Source of the DNA: Mesostigma viride
Lineage: Eukaryota; Streptophyta; Mesostigmatophyceae; Mesostigmatales; Mesostigmataceae
Assembly: GCA_009746045.1 (NCBI GenBank)
Contig: RPFO01002201.1
Location: 1 to 64,000 of the forward strand
Direction of reading: 5' to 3'
DNA length: 64,000 nt
The number at the start of each line of letters is the position of its first letter. Within the stretch, counting starts at the first letter, position 1. Position numbers and translations under genes: made by a program. A model generated the notes under the pieces. That model searched no databases, was not told where the DNA came from, and saw nothing but the letters and a program-made list of their open reading frames with translations. This document shows positions 54,101 to 64,000 of the stretch, piece after piece.

Positions 54101-57100
54101 CCAGGTCTTGCAAGATGACAGCTGTCGTCTGCAGCAGGTCCAGTGCTCCACGTCCGTCACCAACCATCCCTTCCGGATATTTTCATGGGGTAAGGGAGAT
54201 AGAGATGGGCAGATAGAGATGGGCAGATAGAGATGGGCAGATAGAGATGGGCTGGTATCTAGGCAGTATATATGCCCTGAACATCATCGGTGACAGGCGA
54301 AAGCAATCATGTTTATCATACGCACGTTGTAGTCACATCATGTGACGTCCTTTCGATAATGACTGCAGGCCAGGTTATTGGTAGCACGCACATCGGTGTA
54401 TAACATGAGGGTTGGTGTCTGGGAACTGGTGAGAACAAGTGCTTAGATGATGCATTTTGCTGCACAATGGCAGCTTGCAAGGTGGTGTTTGCTGTAGCCC
54501 GAGAGTTTATTTATTCGTAACCTCTGTGGCGGTCCTGTTTTTCTCTTCCTTTAGGCACGCTGCAGCAATGCACTGCCAGCCGTACTGCTGGCAGGTCAGG
54601 CTGTATTGGCAGGTGCAGGTGGTCTCTGAAAATTGCCTCCAAAGGTATTCATCGCGTACTTTGGTTTATTAGCAACACGGCACTACTGCCCATTTCATTG
54701 GTTCTGCGCAGCTGGTAAAGCATTTCTGTCATTTTCTTCTTTTTCACAAGCTCTGACGACTAGCAGCCTTGTTTTGTACCTAAAGCTCTCAATGATGCCA
54801 GAAGTAGTTTCTAAAGCAAGGCGGTTCCCATGCTTACAGCACCGTTTCCTTATTCCAGATGTATGTCAACCCTCCCACTTCATGGCCAGCACCCTACCTG
54901 TATACTACTAAAGAATACACAGTTCCATAATGTATCATTATCAATGAATATATAGTAATTATGTTGTTTCTGTTCATTTTTTAGTTAGTATCTACTGCAC
55001 CTTTGGTTATGTACTACAATGATGTTTTCCATGCTTACTTTATAATTTAGCATCTTCATTAATCACCTTTTTTTTTCCTGGCAGGCAACCGCAAGAGCCT
55101 GGTGGATGACCCAGCATCGCTTGGCGTGGACATGCGGCAGAAGCTGCTCCACCTGTACGACGCGCACTACGGCGCCGAGAACATGTGCCTGGCGCTGCTG
55201 GGGGGATGTGAGTGGTGGATATGTAAATATGATAGGAGACAAGGACGGGAAGACGCAGGAAGATGGGATATGAGTATGGGGTGCAGGATGATGGGATATG
55301 AGTACGGGGTGCCGGAAGATGGGATATGAGTATGGGGTGCAGGAAGATGGGATATGAGTATGGGGTGCCGGAAGATGGGATATGAGTATGGGGTGCAGGA
55401 AGATGGGATATGAGTATGGGGTGCAGGAAGATGGGATATGAGTATGGGGTGCAGGAAGATGGGATATGAGTATGGGGTGCAGGAAGATGGGATATGAGTA
55501 TGGGGTGCAGGAAGATGGGATATGAGTACGGGGTGCCGGAAGATGGGATATGAGTATGGGGTGCAGGAAGATGGGATATGAGTATGGGGTGCCGGAAGAT
55601 GGGATATGAGTACGGGGTGCCGGAAGATGGGATATGAGTATGGGGTGCAGGAAGATGGGATATGAGTATGGGGTGCAGGAAGATGGGATATGAGTATGGG
55701 GTGCAGGAAGATGGGATATGAGTATGGGGTGCAGGAAGATGGGATATGAGTATGGGGTGCAGGAAGATGGGATATGAGTATGGGGTGCAGGAAGATGGGA
55801 TATGAGTACGGGGTGCAGGAAGATGGGATATGAGTATGGGGTGCAGGAAGATGGGATATGAGTATGGGGTGCCGGAAGATGGGATATGAGTATGGGGTGC
55901 AGGAAGATGGGATATGAGTATGGGGTGCAGGAAGATGGGATATGAGTATGGGGTGCAGGAAGATGGGATATGAGTATGGGGTGCAGGAAGATGGGATATG
56001 AGTATGGGGTGCAGGAAGATGGGATATGAGTACGGGGTGCCGGAAGATGGGATATGAGTATGGGGTGCAGGAAGATGGGATATGAGTATGGGGTGCCGGA
56101 AGATGGGATATGAGTACGGGGTGCCGGAAGATGGGATATGAGTATGGGGTGCAGGAAGATGGGATATGAGTGTGGGGTGCAGGAAGATGGGATATGAGTA
56201 TGGGGTGCAGGAAGATGGGATATGAGTACGGGGTGCAGGAAGATGGGATATGAGTATGGGGTGCAGGAAGATGGGATATGAGTATGGGGTGCAGGAAGAT
56301 GGGATATGAGTACGGGGTGCAGGAAGATGGGATATGAGTATGGGGTGCAGGAAGATGGGATATGAGTATGGGGTGCAGGAAGATGGGATATGAGTATGGG
56401 GTGCCGGAAGATGGGATATGAGTATGGGGTGCAGGAAGATGGGATATGAGTATGGGGTGCAGGAACATGGGATATGAGTATGGGGTGCCGGAAGATGGGA
56501 TATGAGTATGGGGTGCCGGAAGATGGGATATGAGTATGGGGTGCAGGAAGATGGGATATGAGTACGGGGTGCAGGAAGATGGGATATGAGTATGGGGTGC
56601 CGGAAGATGGGATATGAGTATGGGGTGCAGGAAGATGGGATATGAGTATGGGGTGCAGGAAGATGGGATATGAGTACGGGGTGCCGGAAGATGGGATATG
56701 AGTATGGGGTGCCGGAAGATGGGATATGAGTACGGGGTGCAGGAAGATGGGATATGAGTACGGGGTGCCGGAAGATGGGATATGAGTATGGGGTGCAGGA
56801 AGATGGGATATGAGTATGGGGTGCCGGAAGATGGGATATGAGTATGGGGTGCAGGAAGATGGGATATGAGTATGGGGTGCAGGAAGATGGGATATGAGTA
56901 TGGGGTGCAGGAAGATGGGATATGAGTATGGGGTGCCGGAAGATGGGATATGAGTATGGGGTGCAGGAAGATGGGATATGAGTACGGGGTGCCGGAAGAT
57001 GGGATATGAGTATGGGGTGCCGGAAGATGGGATATGGGTATGGGGTGCCGGAAGATGGGATATGAGTACGGGGTGCAGGAAGATGGGATATGAGTACGGG

Positions 57101-60048
57101 GTGCCGGAAGATGGGATATGAGTATGGGGTGCAGGAAGATGGGATATGAGTACGGGGTGCCGGAAGATGGGATATGAGTATGGGGTGCAGGAAGATGGGA
57201 TATGAGTATGGGGTGCAGGAAGATGGGATATGAGTATGGGGTGCAGGAAGATGGGATATGAGTATGGGGTGCAGGAAGATGGGATATGAGTATGGGGTGC
57301 AGGAAGATGGGATATGAGTATGGGGTGCAGGAAGATGGGATATGAGTACGGGGTGCCGGAAGATGGGATATGAGTATGGGGTGCAGGAAGATGGGATATG
57401 AGTATGGGGTGCAGGAAGATGGGATATGAGTATGGGGTGCAGGAAGATAAGATATGAGTATGGGGTGCAGGAAGATGGGATATGAGTACGGGGTGCAGGA
57501 AGATGGGATATGAGTATGGGGTGCAGGAAGATGGGATATGAGTACGGGGTGCAGGAAGATGGGATATGAGTATGGGGTGCAGGAAGATGGGATATGAGTA
57601 TGGGGTGCAGGAAGATGGGATATGGGTATGGGGTGCAGGAAGATGGGATATGAGTATGGGGTGCAGGAAGATGGGATATGAGTATGGGGTGCAGGAAGAT
57701 GGGATATGAGTATGGGGTGCAGGAAGATAAGATATGAGTATGGGGTGCAGGAAGATGGGATATGAGTATGGGGTGCAGGAAGATAAGATATGAGTATGGG
57801 GTGCAGGAAGATGGGATATGAGTATGGGGTGCAGGAAGATAAGATATGAGTATGGGGTGCAGGAAGATGGGATATGAGTATGGGGTGCCGGAAGATGGGT
57901 TCAAGAAGGCCCAGTGCAGCTTGGGACGGGATCTGAATAGGCCCAGCTCCTGATGACATCTAATGTTCTGGATCTGCGATGCAGATGATCGACATATCAC
58001 CTATGCATGATACTACCCGTTTAGCTGCCCCCCCCTTGCGGTTGTGAAGTCACAGGCTTACCTGTGCCCAAAACGTTTAGTCAATTACCATCTTGGCTTG
58101 GCATCATATGGCTGCCCTTTGTCATCAGTTTCCTCCAGCGCCTACGCACATGGTCAAGTTCACAAACTCGACAGGTTTGCAGGTCATGGTTGTCATTTGT
58201 AACTAGCTTCCTCCACCAGCTGCTCACATACTTTTGATATGCCGTGCTACTGTACTCTGTCTTTGCTGCTGAGTCTTATCGTTATGGGTCATTATAGGTC
58301 TGCCACTGCGTTCTTGTGTGAACTTATGGGAAATAATCCTTCATGTCACTATGTATGTAACCTCCTTTGGCCGCAGACTCTCTGGACGAGCTGTCCTCGA
58401 TGGCAGCCGAGTGCTTTGGCCCCGTCCGGTCGCTCTCGTCACGCCCTGGCGGCACTGCTGGCATCCGCCCCTCCCTCAAGGGGCTGCCCTCCCCATTCTC
58501 CCCCGTGGCTGGCAAGCTGCACACGATGCAGGCGGTCAAGGACCATCACCTGCTCAACTTGGTGTGGGTGCTGCCCTGCCTGTTTGACCGCTACGGTGCC
58601 AAGGCCGAGGACTACGTGGCGCATCTCATGGGGCACGGTACGGTATCTAAAGCTCTCTTCTTCACATCTATCATGAACGCGTTTTGCTAATTATCCTGTC
58701 GCCACAAGGTTCTTTGAGGATTTATCAAAGCCGCTTGCTTGCACGTAAAGGCGATGGCGTAGCTAGAAAAATACGTAAGTCGATGGCATAGCTAGAAAAA
58801 TACGTAAGGCGATGGCATAGCTAGAAAAATACGAAAGGCGATGGCATAGCTAGAAAAATACGTAAGGCGATGGCGTAGCTAGAAAAACACGTAAGGCGAT
58901 GGGGTAGCTAGAAAAATACGTAAGGCGTTGGCATAGCTAGGAAAAGCTCTTATACGTGTGTGTGGTGGTTCATATTGCTTGTTGTTAGCATGCCTGTTAT
59001 GCTGCCCTGCGAACCATGCCTTGAAACGCTTGCGCGGACCGATGGTGTGCTATCTCGTCCTCTACAGCAGGTACCTCACTACATGGAAGATATATTCATG
59101 TCGGCTATAGCCTTGGCATTTGCCTGGGCTCGCTTATCCTCATGGCAAGGTTGAATGCAGCTTGTTATCTGAGATTGCAGGAACAGTAGGCTTGTTTTGT
59201 CAGGCATGCAGGCATTCTTCTCCCTTTCAGCTTGTCAGGACATCCTACATGAGTCTCATCGTCCTGTTGTTTCATGTAACATCGTTACTTTCTTGCATAT
59301 ACCGCTTGGTTATCCTTGTCGAAAATCGGCGAGGCCGGCGCGTGGCTGGCATGGGGATGGATGGGTGTTCCTTCCTGCAGAAGCCCGGGGCAGCATCCTC
59401 CACGCGCTCAAGAAGAAGGGCTGGGTGCTGGAGCTGTCGGCAGGCGTCGGCGAAGGCGGCTACGAGCGCAACACGGCGTGCTTTGTCTTCAGCGTGTCCA
59501 TAAAGCTCACGGAGGAGGGGCGCGCTCATGTGGGTATACACACACACACTGCGTCCTGGTCTCCATGGTGGGGGGGGATGAGGATGAAGAAAGGGGCAAA
59601 GAGGGGGGTGGACAACGGGGCAAAAACGGGGTAAAAGTTTGGCGGGTTGGGAGGAAAGAAGAATCTATATGCATATACTGGTACCAGTAAGGTATCTATT
59701 AAAGTAAGGTTTAGGAATTTGTTGCTTTTCATGATCTGCTGCCTTTTCGTCTTTTCCTGTACTCATTTGGATACTTCGCTGTGATGCCCCGAGAGCACAA
59801 GCATGGCATCATCCATGTGCATGGCATCATTTATAAAGGTTAAAATTGGCATCTACCTCGACAGCGGTTTACCTTACATGGTTGGGTTTGGTTTAGCATC
59901 GATCATGACTGCAGTCATGGCTCTAATGGCTCCCCGTGGTGAGGCACACATCACTCTCTCCATCTGTTCCTCGATCACCTGTGTTGAAACTGCCCATGTG
60001 ACATCCCCGCCACGCCCTCCCCACCACCACCACCACCACCACCACCTC

Positions 60049-60083
<35 letters not shown>

Positions 60084-63000
60084 CCCCCCTCCTCCTCCTC
60101 CTCCTCCTCCTCCTCCTCCTCCTCCTCCTCCTCCCCCTCCTCCTCCTCCTCCTCCTCCTCCTCCTCCTCCTCCTCCTCCTCCTCCTCCTCCTCCTCCTCT
60201 CCTCCTTCTCCTCCTCCTCCTCCTCCTCCTCCTCCTCCTCCTCCTCCTCCTCCTCCTCCTCCTCCTCCTCCTCCTCCTCCTCCTCCTCCTCCTCCCCCTT
60301 CTCCTCCTCGCGTGTCCGCAGGTGTGGGACATTGTGAGCGTGGTGTACCAGTTCCTGACCATCCTGCGTGAGGCAGAGCCTCTGGAGTGGGTGTACCGGG
60401 AGCTGGAAACCATCTCCAACCTCAAGTTCCAGTTCCAGGAGGAGGAGGAGGCCAGCAACTACGTTGTGCGGCTGTCAGGTATGAGGGAGGATTGCGCGGC
60501 TGGGGACGTTGGAGAGCGTAGCTATCTTGTCTTATTTCCTGGGGACTTGCAGCCATTTTTGTCTCACTTTGTTTTGAAGGTTTTTTCGCACTGGCAGAGA
60601 CTGCTGCAAAGAGATTCTCGCAGGCTTGTAACTATCGCGAGGCTATGTACCTGGTTAGCTGTTACCTGCAAGCTTGTAACAACTAAGAAGATGGAGACTT
60701 GGCCTGGACAGTGGCTAAATAATGGGATGGTTCAGTTGCGCCAGGAGGTTGGCGCATTCTGTGGATGGCCGTTTGACTTTGGTGTTCGTTTGACAGGTCC
60801 TCCTGGCCATCAAACACTGTACTTGGGTCCTCGACAGTCATCACAGGCATACCTGCCTGTGGCGTTCCGAATTGTACCACTGTTTCAAACATCTACTATC
60901 AAACAGCTGTCAATATTTTACTCTAGATTTGCTTCCCGTCCTCCTGCTCCCCTGTCCCTCAGGCAACCTGCACCGGCACCCGCCCGCCCACGCGCTCAAC
61001 GCCGAGTACCTCTACAACGACTGGGACCCTGCACTCGTGTCCTCGGTGATCGACGCCCTCGTGCCCAGCAACATGCGGCTCGACCTGGTCACAAAGTCCT
61101 TCCCCGAGGGCACTGGGTCAGGGCAGCGACTCACCGAGCCTTGGTTCCGCGTGCCTTACCTGGTTGAGGACGTGCCCAAGGATGTCCTGGCAGGGTGGGA
61201 GCGGGGTGCTGTGGACCCCTCGTGGGAGCTGGCGGTGCCCCCTCGCAACCCGTTGATCGCGACAAGGCTGGAAATCGCGCCGATTGCGCCCGGGGACGAA
61301 GCGATGCCGTGCCCGCGGTTGGTGGTCAACACGCCCGTGGCTAAGCTATGGTGCGTGTATAATGCCTCGCAAGGCAACAGTTTTGTTGGTTGATTTCTAA
61401 ATTATGGAGTATGCATTCCTACTAGGCTTCATGGCGGCAACCCCTCGTTAAAGTTTTCCATGCGACTCGATGAATGCCCGCTGCCAAGCTGTCATGTATG
61501 CATGCCGCCTCGCAAGACAGCCGTTTTGTTGGTCCGGTTCCACGTTTGTAGGTGCATCTTTGCAGCCAGCTTGGCACAAACTGGCTTGGAGGTGCAACCT
61601 CTGTAGGCCATGCCGTTCGTGTGCTATTCTATCACTGCCCGGGTACTCATGCATGTTTCCAAACGTTTTTTTGGGCGGCATGAATACAGCCACGTGGATT
61701 TTCTGGTGCATCCTGGCCATTTTTCCTTCCCTTGCCATAGGGGTTAAGAAATGTGGGTCGCTAAGCCCTCTCCAATGGACAGCTTAGGTTTCAGTTCCAG
61801 CATGGGTGCCTACGGCGCCTTTATTTTCTCCCATTAGGCATCTTTACTAGTGAGGGTGCCAAGCAGGATGAGCAGGGTTACCAGTGTCAAAGTAGAGCAT
61901 GTCTTCCTTCTCTACAATCAAAGGGGGCCGTATTTGTCTATGCATCCAAGAATCGGCTTCCTGGTTTTAGGGATGGGCTAGGTGCTTTAGCAGCCACAGT
62001 CACGGCTGAACAAGCCAGCCCAGATGGTAGCTATCTAGTCATTGACCAGTGTCGATAAATCTGCCTCTCGTGGGAAACTTTTTGGCCTGTTGCCGTGCAT
62101 AACTGGCCTGCAGGTATTTCCGGGACACCACCTTCCTCGCCCCCCGCACCAACGTCTACTTTGCCATCTCGAGCGATGCTGCCTACCGCAACCCGAGGGA
62201 GGCGGCGCTCACCGAGCTGTACCTGCGGCTGCTGGAAGACAGCCTCACAGAGATCTCGTACATGGTGTGTAGTCTTCCCCATGTCATTGATGTACATGCT
62301 AGCATTGGTGTTCTCTGTGGCTACATACTAGTATCAGTGTGCATGTCTGTTTCCATATTGATCTCCACCATATACTGTTTATTATATACTGCTGTTATGG
62401 GCTAGAATAGCAATATCACATGTCCACGGGCCCGCATTAAGCTCTATGTTGCTTCCGAGCTGCCAAGGGCATGCGCCGCGTGTTTTTTCTTCCACCGCAC
62501 CACAAGGACTCTTGACATTGCCTAACTAGTGTCAAACAAACTAGCGCACTGGTGATATCCGGCTTGCAAATCCCTGTATTAGCATAGACGCGCCTCACCA
62601 GCGATCCCACGCTCTTCAAAATGCACCAGCTCCCTTACAGCGTCATTTCATGAATTCATTATTGGAATCCATCTTTTTCAAATTCAAGTAGTTGCACTGC
62701 AATGCCATTGCAAGGCCAATATGATACCACTTTTTCTGCTATGCTTTTTTTCTTTTTACCCTGACGCTCTGCCGCCTTTTTCTACGCAACGCCCCACCCC
62801 AGGCCTCACTGGCCGAGCTCTACTCCTCCATCGCGCCGCACACGCAGCGGTTGGAGCTTAAACTGAACGGCTTCAGTGACAAGCTGCCCGTGTACGCGGA
62901 CCAGATCTTCCAGGCGGTGGCAGGGCTGGTCGTGAAGCAGGACCGCTTTGAGGTAGGTCATGCCGCCCACCACTGCTGGTGTGGCCTTATGTTTTGCCTT

Positions 63001-63500
63001 TATGGTCGATATCGCGGCACTGTCCCTGACCATGTGGGTGTCCCTGACCGTACGGTTGTTGTGTATCGCCACCACTGTCGCTGCCACATGCGTAGTGGTG
63101 GTGGTGGGGGTCCTTTTGTTGTTAGGCAGACATGAGGGGTGGAGGGGGAGGGAAGTTTATGAGCAGGGCGTGTACTTGTGTGTGTGTGTGTGTGTGCGGC
63201 TCGGAGCAGGGTTTGTGGGTGGTAGAAGGTCCTGCCTTGCCTATTATCTGAGGACAACTATCTGTTCGTGGACAACGTTACCCACACGACAGCACTATCC
63301 AGGATCACCACTACCCAGCGACACCACTTTCAATACTAAGAAACAGTGACCTGCATGGATTCCGGTGCATCGCGCCACCTTTTGCACGGTGCACGACGTG
63401 GCCCTTGCAGGTTGTGCGTGAGGAGCTCGCGCGGGCGATCAAGAACACCAACCTCAAACCAATGAAGCACGTCTCCTCAACCAGGCTGCATGCCATCAAG
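50787..63500 (+). CDS. Plant-type nardilysin (M16 zinc metalloprotease), 14 exons, 3' end outside window
   Basis: Exons: 50787-51113, 51512-51587, 52474-52520, 52905-53017, 53431-53504, 54094-54189, 55085-55207, 58377-58637, 59381-59529, 60322-60478, 60963-61350, 62114-62264, 62803-62952, 63411-63500. The joins are GT-AG and in phase, giving 734 residues so far (family members are about 1,000-1,150). Motifs run in the order of plant nardilysins: PKDKRDYRVIKLPNGL, acidic insert, GSFQDP, HFLEHMLFMGSEKYPDENEYD, GGSNAFTE, DREVQAVESEFNQ, FSWGNRKSL, GHEARGSILHALKKKGW, LFIT-type strands, then a region ending NTNLKPMKHVS. Zinc ligands are His132, His136 and Glu213, with Glu135 as catalytic base; Glu213 lies 77 residues after His136, as the family requires. 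Known family role: cleavage at dibasic sites in the cytosol, with scaffold functions. Met1 or Met4 (50796) could be the start. Confidence 0.9.
51512..53504 (+). CDS. Nardilysin exons 2-5: active-site region
   Basis: Four short exons (76, 47, 113 and 74 nt) encode residues 110-212. The zinc motif HFLEH is split: His132-Phe-Leu in exon 2, Glu135 as G|AG across the intron, His136 in exon 3 (52476-52478). Glu213, the third zinc ligand, is also a G|AG codon split between exons 5 and 6 (53504 and 54094). The active site is complete, so a catalytically competent protease is expected. The 47-nt exon 3 is a micro-exon that gene finders may miss. Confidence 0.9.
52025..52120. repeat. (TTATTG/TTATTA)n A/T-rich microsatellite
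   Basis: TTATTATTG-type units in nardilysin intron 2, about 350 bp upstream of exon 3. It is pyrimidine-biased only weakly and shows no coding signal. Confidence 0.9.
54193..54250. repeat. 14-bp AGATAGAGATGGGC repeat, ~4 copies
   Basis: Begins immediately after the nardilysin exon 6 donor (GGG|GTAAGGGAG) and runs for four units. It is another repeat anchored at a 5' splice site, though its resemblance to the junction is weak. Confidence 0.9.
55262..57897. repeat. 28-bp minisatellite, ~94 copies, nardilysin intron 7
   Basis: The unit includes GGGATATGAGTATGGGGTGC, then (A/C)GGAAGAT. Two-base polymorphisms (GTAT/GTAC, GCAG/GCCG) vary from copy to copy like a bar code. The array starts about 55 bp after the exon 7 donor, whose sequence GGGGAT|GTGAGTGGTGGATATG resembles the unit with GT changed to AT. 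The two antisense open frames of about 930-990 residues are artefacts: 28 bp has a three-unit reading period without stops. Confidence 0.95.
58377..63500 (+). CDS. Nardilysin exons 8-14: rest of the N-terminal half and the third M16 domain
   Basis: Exon 8 (58377-58637) gives SLDELSSMAAECFG, HTMQAVKDHHLLNLVWVLP and EDYVAHLMGH. Exon 9 supplies GHEARGS (Glu codon split G|AA). Exon 10 covers VWDIVSVVYQF to FQFQEEEEASNYVVRLS. Exon 11 covers YNDWDPALVSS, NMRLDLVTKSF and EPWFRVPY. Exon 12 has RDTTFLAPRTNVYFAI and LTELYLRLLEDSL, exon 13 LELKLNGFSDKLPVYADQ, and exon 14 NTNLKPMKH. The order is collinear with plant nardilysins. Exon 10's acceptor follows a ~280-bp CCT-type tract. Positions 63501-64000 are intron, with the next exon outside the window. 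Confidence 0.88.
58749..58947. repeat. 29-bp tandem repeat, ~7 copies, nardilysin intron 8
   Basis: Units carry GCGATGGCATAGCTAGAAAA, then ATACGTAAG. The repeat begins about 110 bp after the exon 8 donor. Copies differ at single positions (GGCATAG/GGCGTAG/GGGGTAG, TACG/CACG). Confidence 0.9.
60022..60306. repeat. CCT/CTC trinucleotide tract with a C run, before exon 10
   Basis: A CAC-rich lead-in at 60021, then CTCCTC units with a C20-type run at about 60071-60088, ending about 15 bp before the exon 10 acceptor (TGTCCGCAG). It acts in effect as a ~280-bp polypyrimidine tract. The Pro/Leu open frame through it is an artefact. Confidence 0.95.
61484..61535 (+). repeat. Duplicate of the nardilysin exon 11 donor region
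   Basis: The exon 11 edge reads CTAAGCTATG|GTGCGTGTA, then TGCCTCGCAAGGCAACAG and TTTTGTTGGT. About 150 bp downstream is CCAAGCTGTC|ATGTATGCA, then GCCTCGCAAGACAGCCG and TTTTGTTGGT. The copy has AT in place of the donor GT. Confidence 0.8.
63179..63198. repeat. (TG)n dinucleotide run
   Basis: A short TG run in nardilysin intron 13. A similar GT run occurs at about 18270-18285 in the giant gene. No function is visible. Confidence 0.85.
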
Positions 63501-64000
63501 GTACCCCAGCCTGGAACCGCTACCACTTATCCGTGCATCATGGTCTCAGGGCTAGTCTCATCCGTGCCGTAAGCACAACGTCGCTTGCGAACCTTGGCTT
63601 GTGTGTGCAAACGCAGGATGGTGTGGGGGTATGCTCGTCAAGTAGTAGTATGCTCTTATTTTTGTTCTAGTTTGTTGCCAAACAATCGACTCGATGATGA
63701 TATCGATGGCTAGGATCAAATCGATGTGTGACCCTGGATGGACATATTACAGCCACGTAAAGCAGTTTGGATAAGGCACAGTGGGTGGACATTCGGATAG
63801 AAGCAGTATGAACAGGAAGTTGCGATGTAAAAACTAAAAGAGCCCTGAGAGTCTATTTTGTGTCTGGCCCAGCTAATTTAGTCCAGCTATCTCTTAGTCC
63901 AGGTTTACCGGACAGGATTGATAAGAGCCATTAGGATGGATGAATGTGGATCACGTGCATCACTTGCTTTTTTTAGACTGAATGTATAACTTCTTTAAGT

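Noticed and set aside
55262-57897. CRISPR-like array of 28-bp repeats
   Set aside because: Units abut with no unique spacers, no cas genes, and the context is a eukaryotic intron.
55040-58000. Two antisense open frames of 986 and 930 residues (HTHIPSSCTPYS-type repeats)
   Set aside because: They are translations of the stop-free 28-bp intron minisatellite on the strand opposite nardilysin; no initiation context, domain or splice support.
59803-61167. 454-residue frame with poly-Pro and poly-Leu
   Set aside because: Reads through the CCT tract of intron 9 into exon 10 and then through intron 10; only the exon 10 part is collinear with nardilysin.
1-64000. Transposons or retroelements
   Set aside because: No reverse transcriptase, transposase, long terminal repeats or target-site duplications seen; all repeats found are local tandem ones.

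Overview
The window is nuclear DNA from a eukaryote, most likely a green alga. The evidence is many GT-AG introns, long intronic mini- and microsatellites, a plant-type nardilysin gene, and a secreted protein with a proline-rich hinge of the kind seen in chlorophyte extracellular-matrix proteins. The species cannot be named from the sequence.

Layout. Two divergent genes fill the window. (1) Minus strand, from about 49945 leftwards past position 1: one giant gene. I traced 38 exons by joining splice sites and checking reading phase at every junction. They total about 23.5 kb of coding sequence (about 7,820 residues so far) and run off the left edge. The predicted protein starts with a signal peptide, then about 38 tandem bacterial-type Ig-like domains, a polyproline hinge, one cadherin-like beta-sandwich domain and an unassigned segment of about 185 residues, then at least 26 filamin-like repeats. 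It looks like a giant secreted or surface adhesion/matrix protein. (2) Plus strand, 50787 to beyond 63500: a 14-exon (so far) plant-type nardilysin, an M16 zinc metalloprotease with an acidic N-terminal insert, a complete HxxEH motif and the third zinc ligand. It runs off the right edge. About 840 bp separates the two start codons.

Repeats. Almost every long intron carries a tandem repeat. Several minisatellites are recognisable copies of the exon/5'-splice-site junction at which they sit (exon edges 1786, 7799, 26839, 33355, 47826, 55207 and 61350; weaker at 24511 and 11536). Pyrimidine-strand microsatellites (C runs, CCCCTT, TTCTCCC, CCT) sit directly in front of 3' splice sites. This donor-seeded and acceptor-tract pattern, in two unrelated genes, is the main unexplained signal in the window.

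I saw no transposon, rRNA gene, CRISPR array or prokaryotic operon. The only RNA-gene-like sequence is a 5' half of a plastid-type tRNA-Arg(ACG) inside an intron. Most other long open frames are read-through of repeats or antisense shadows.
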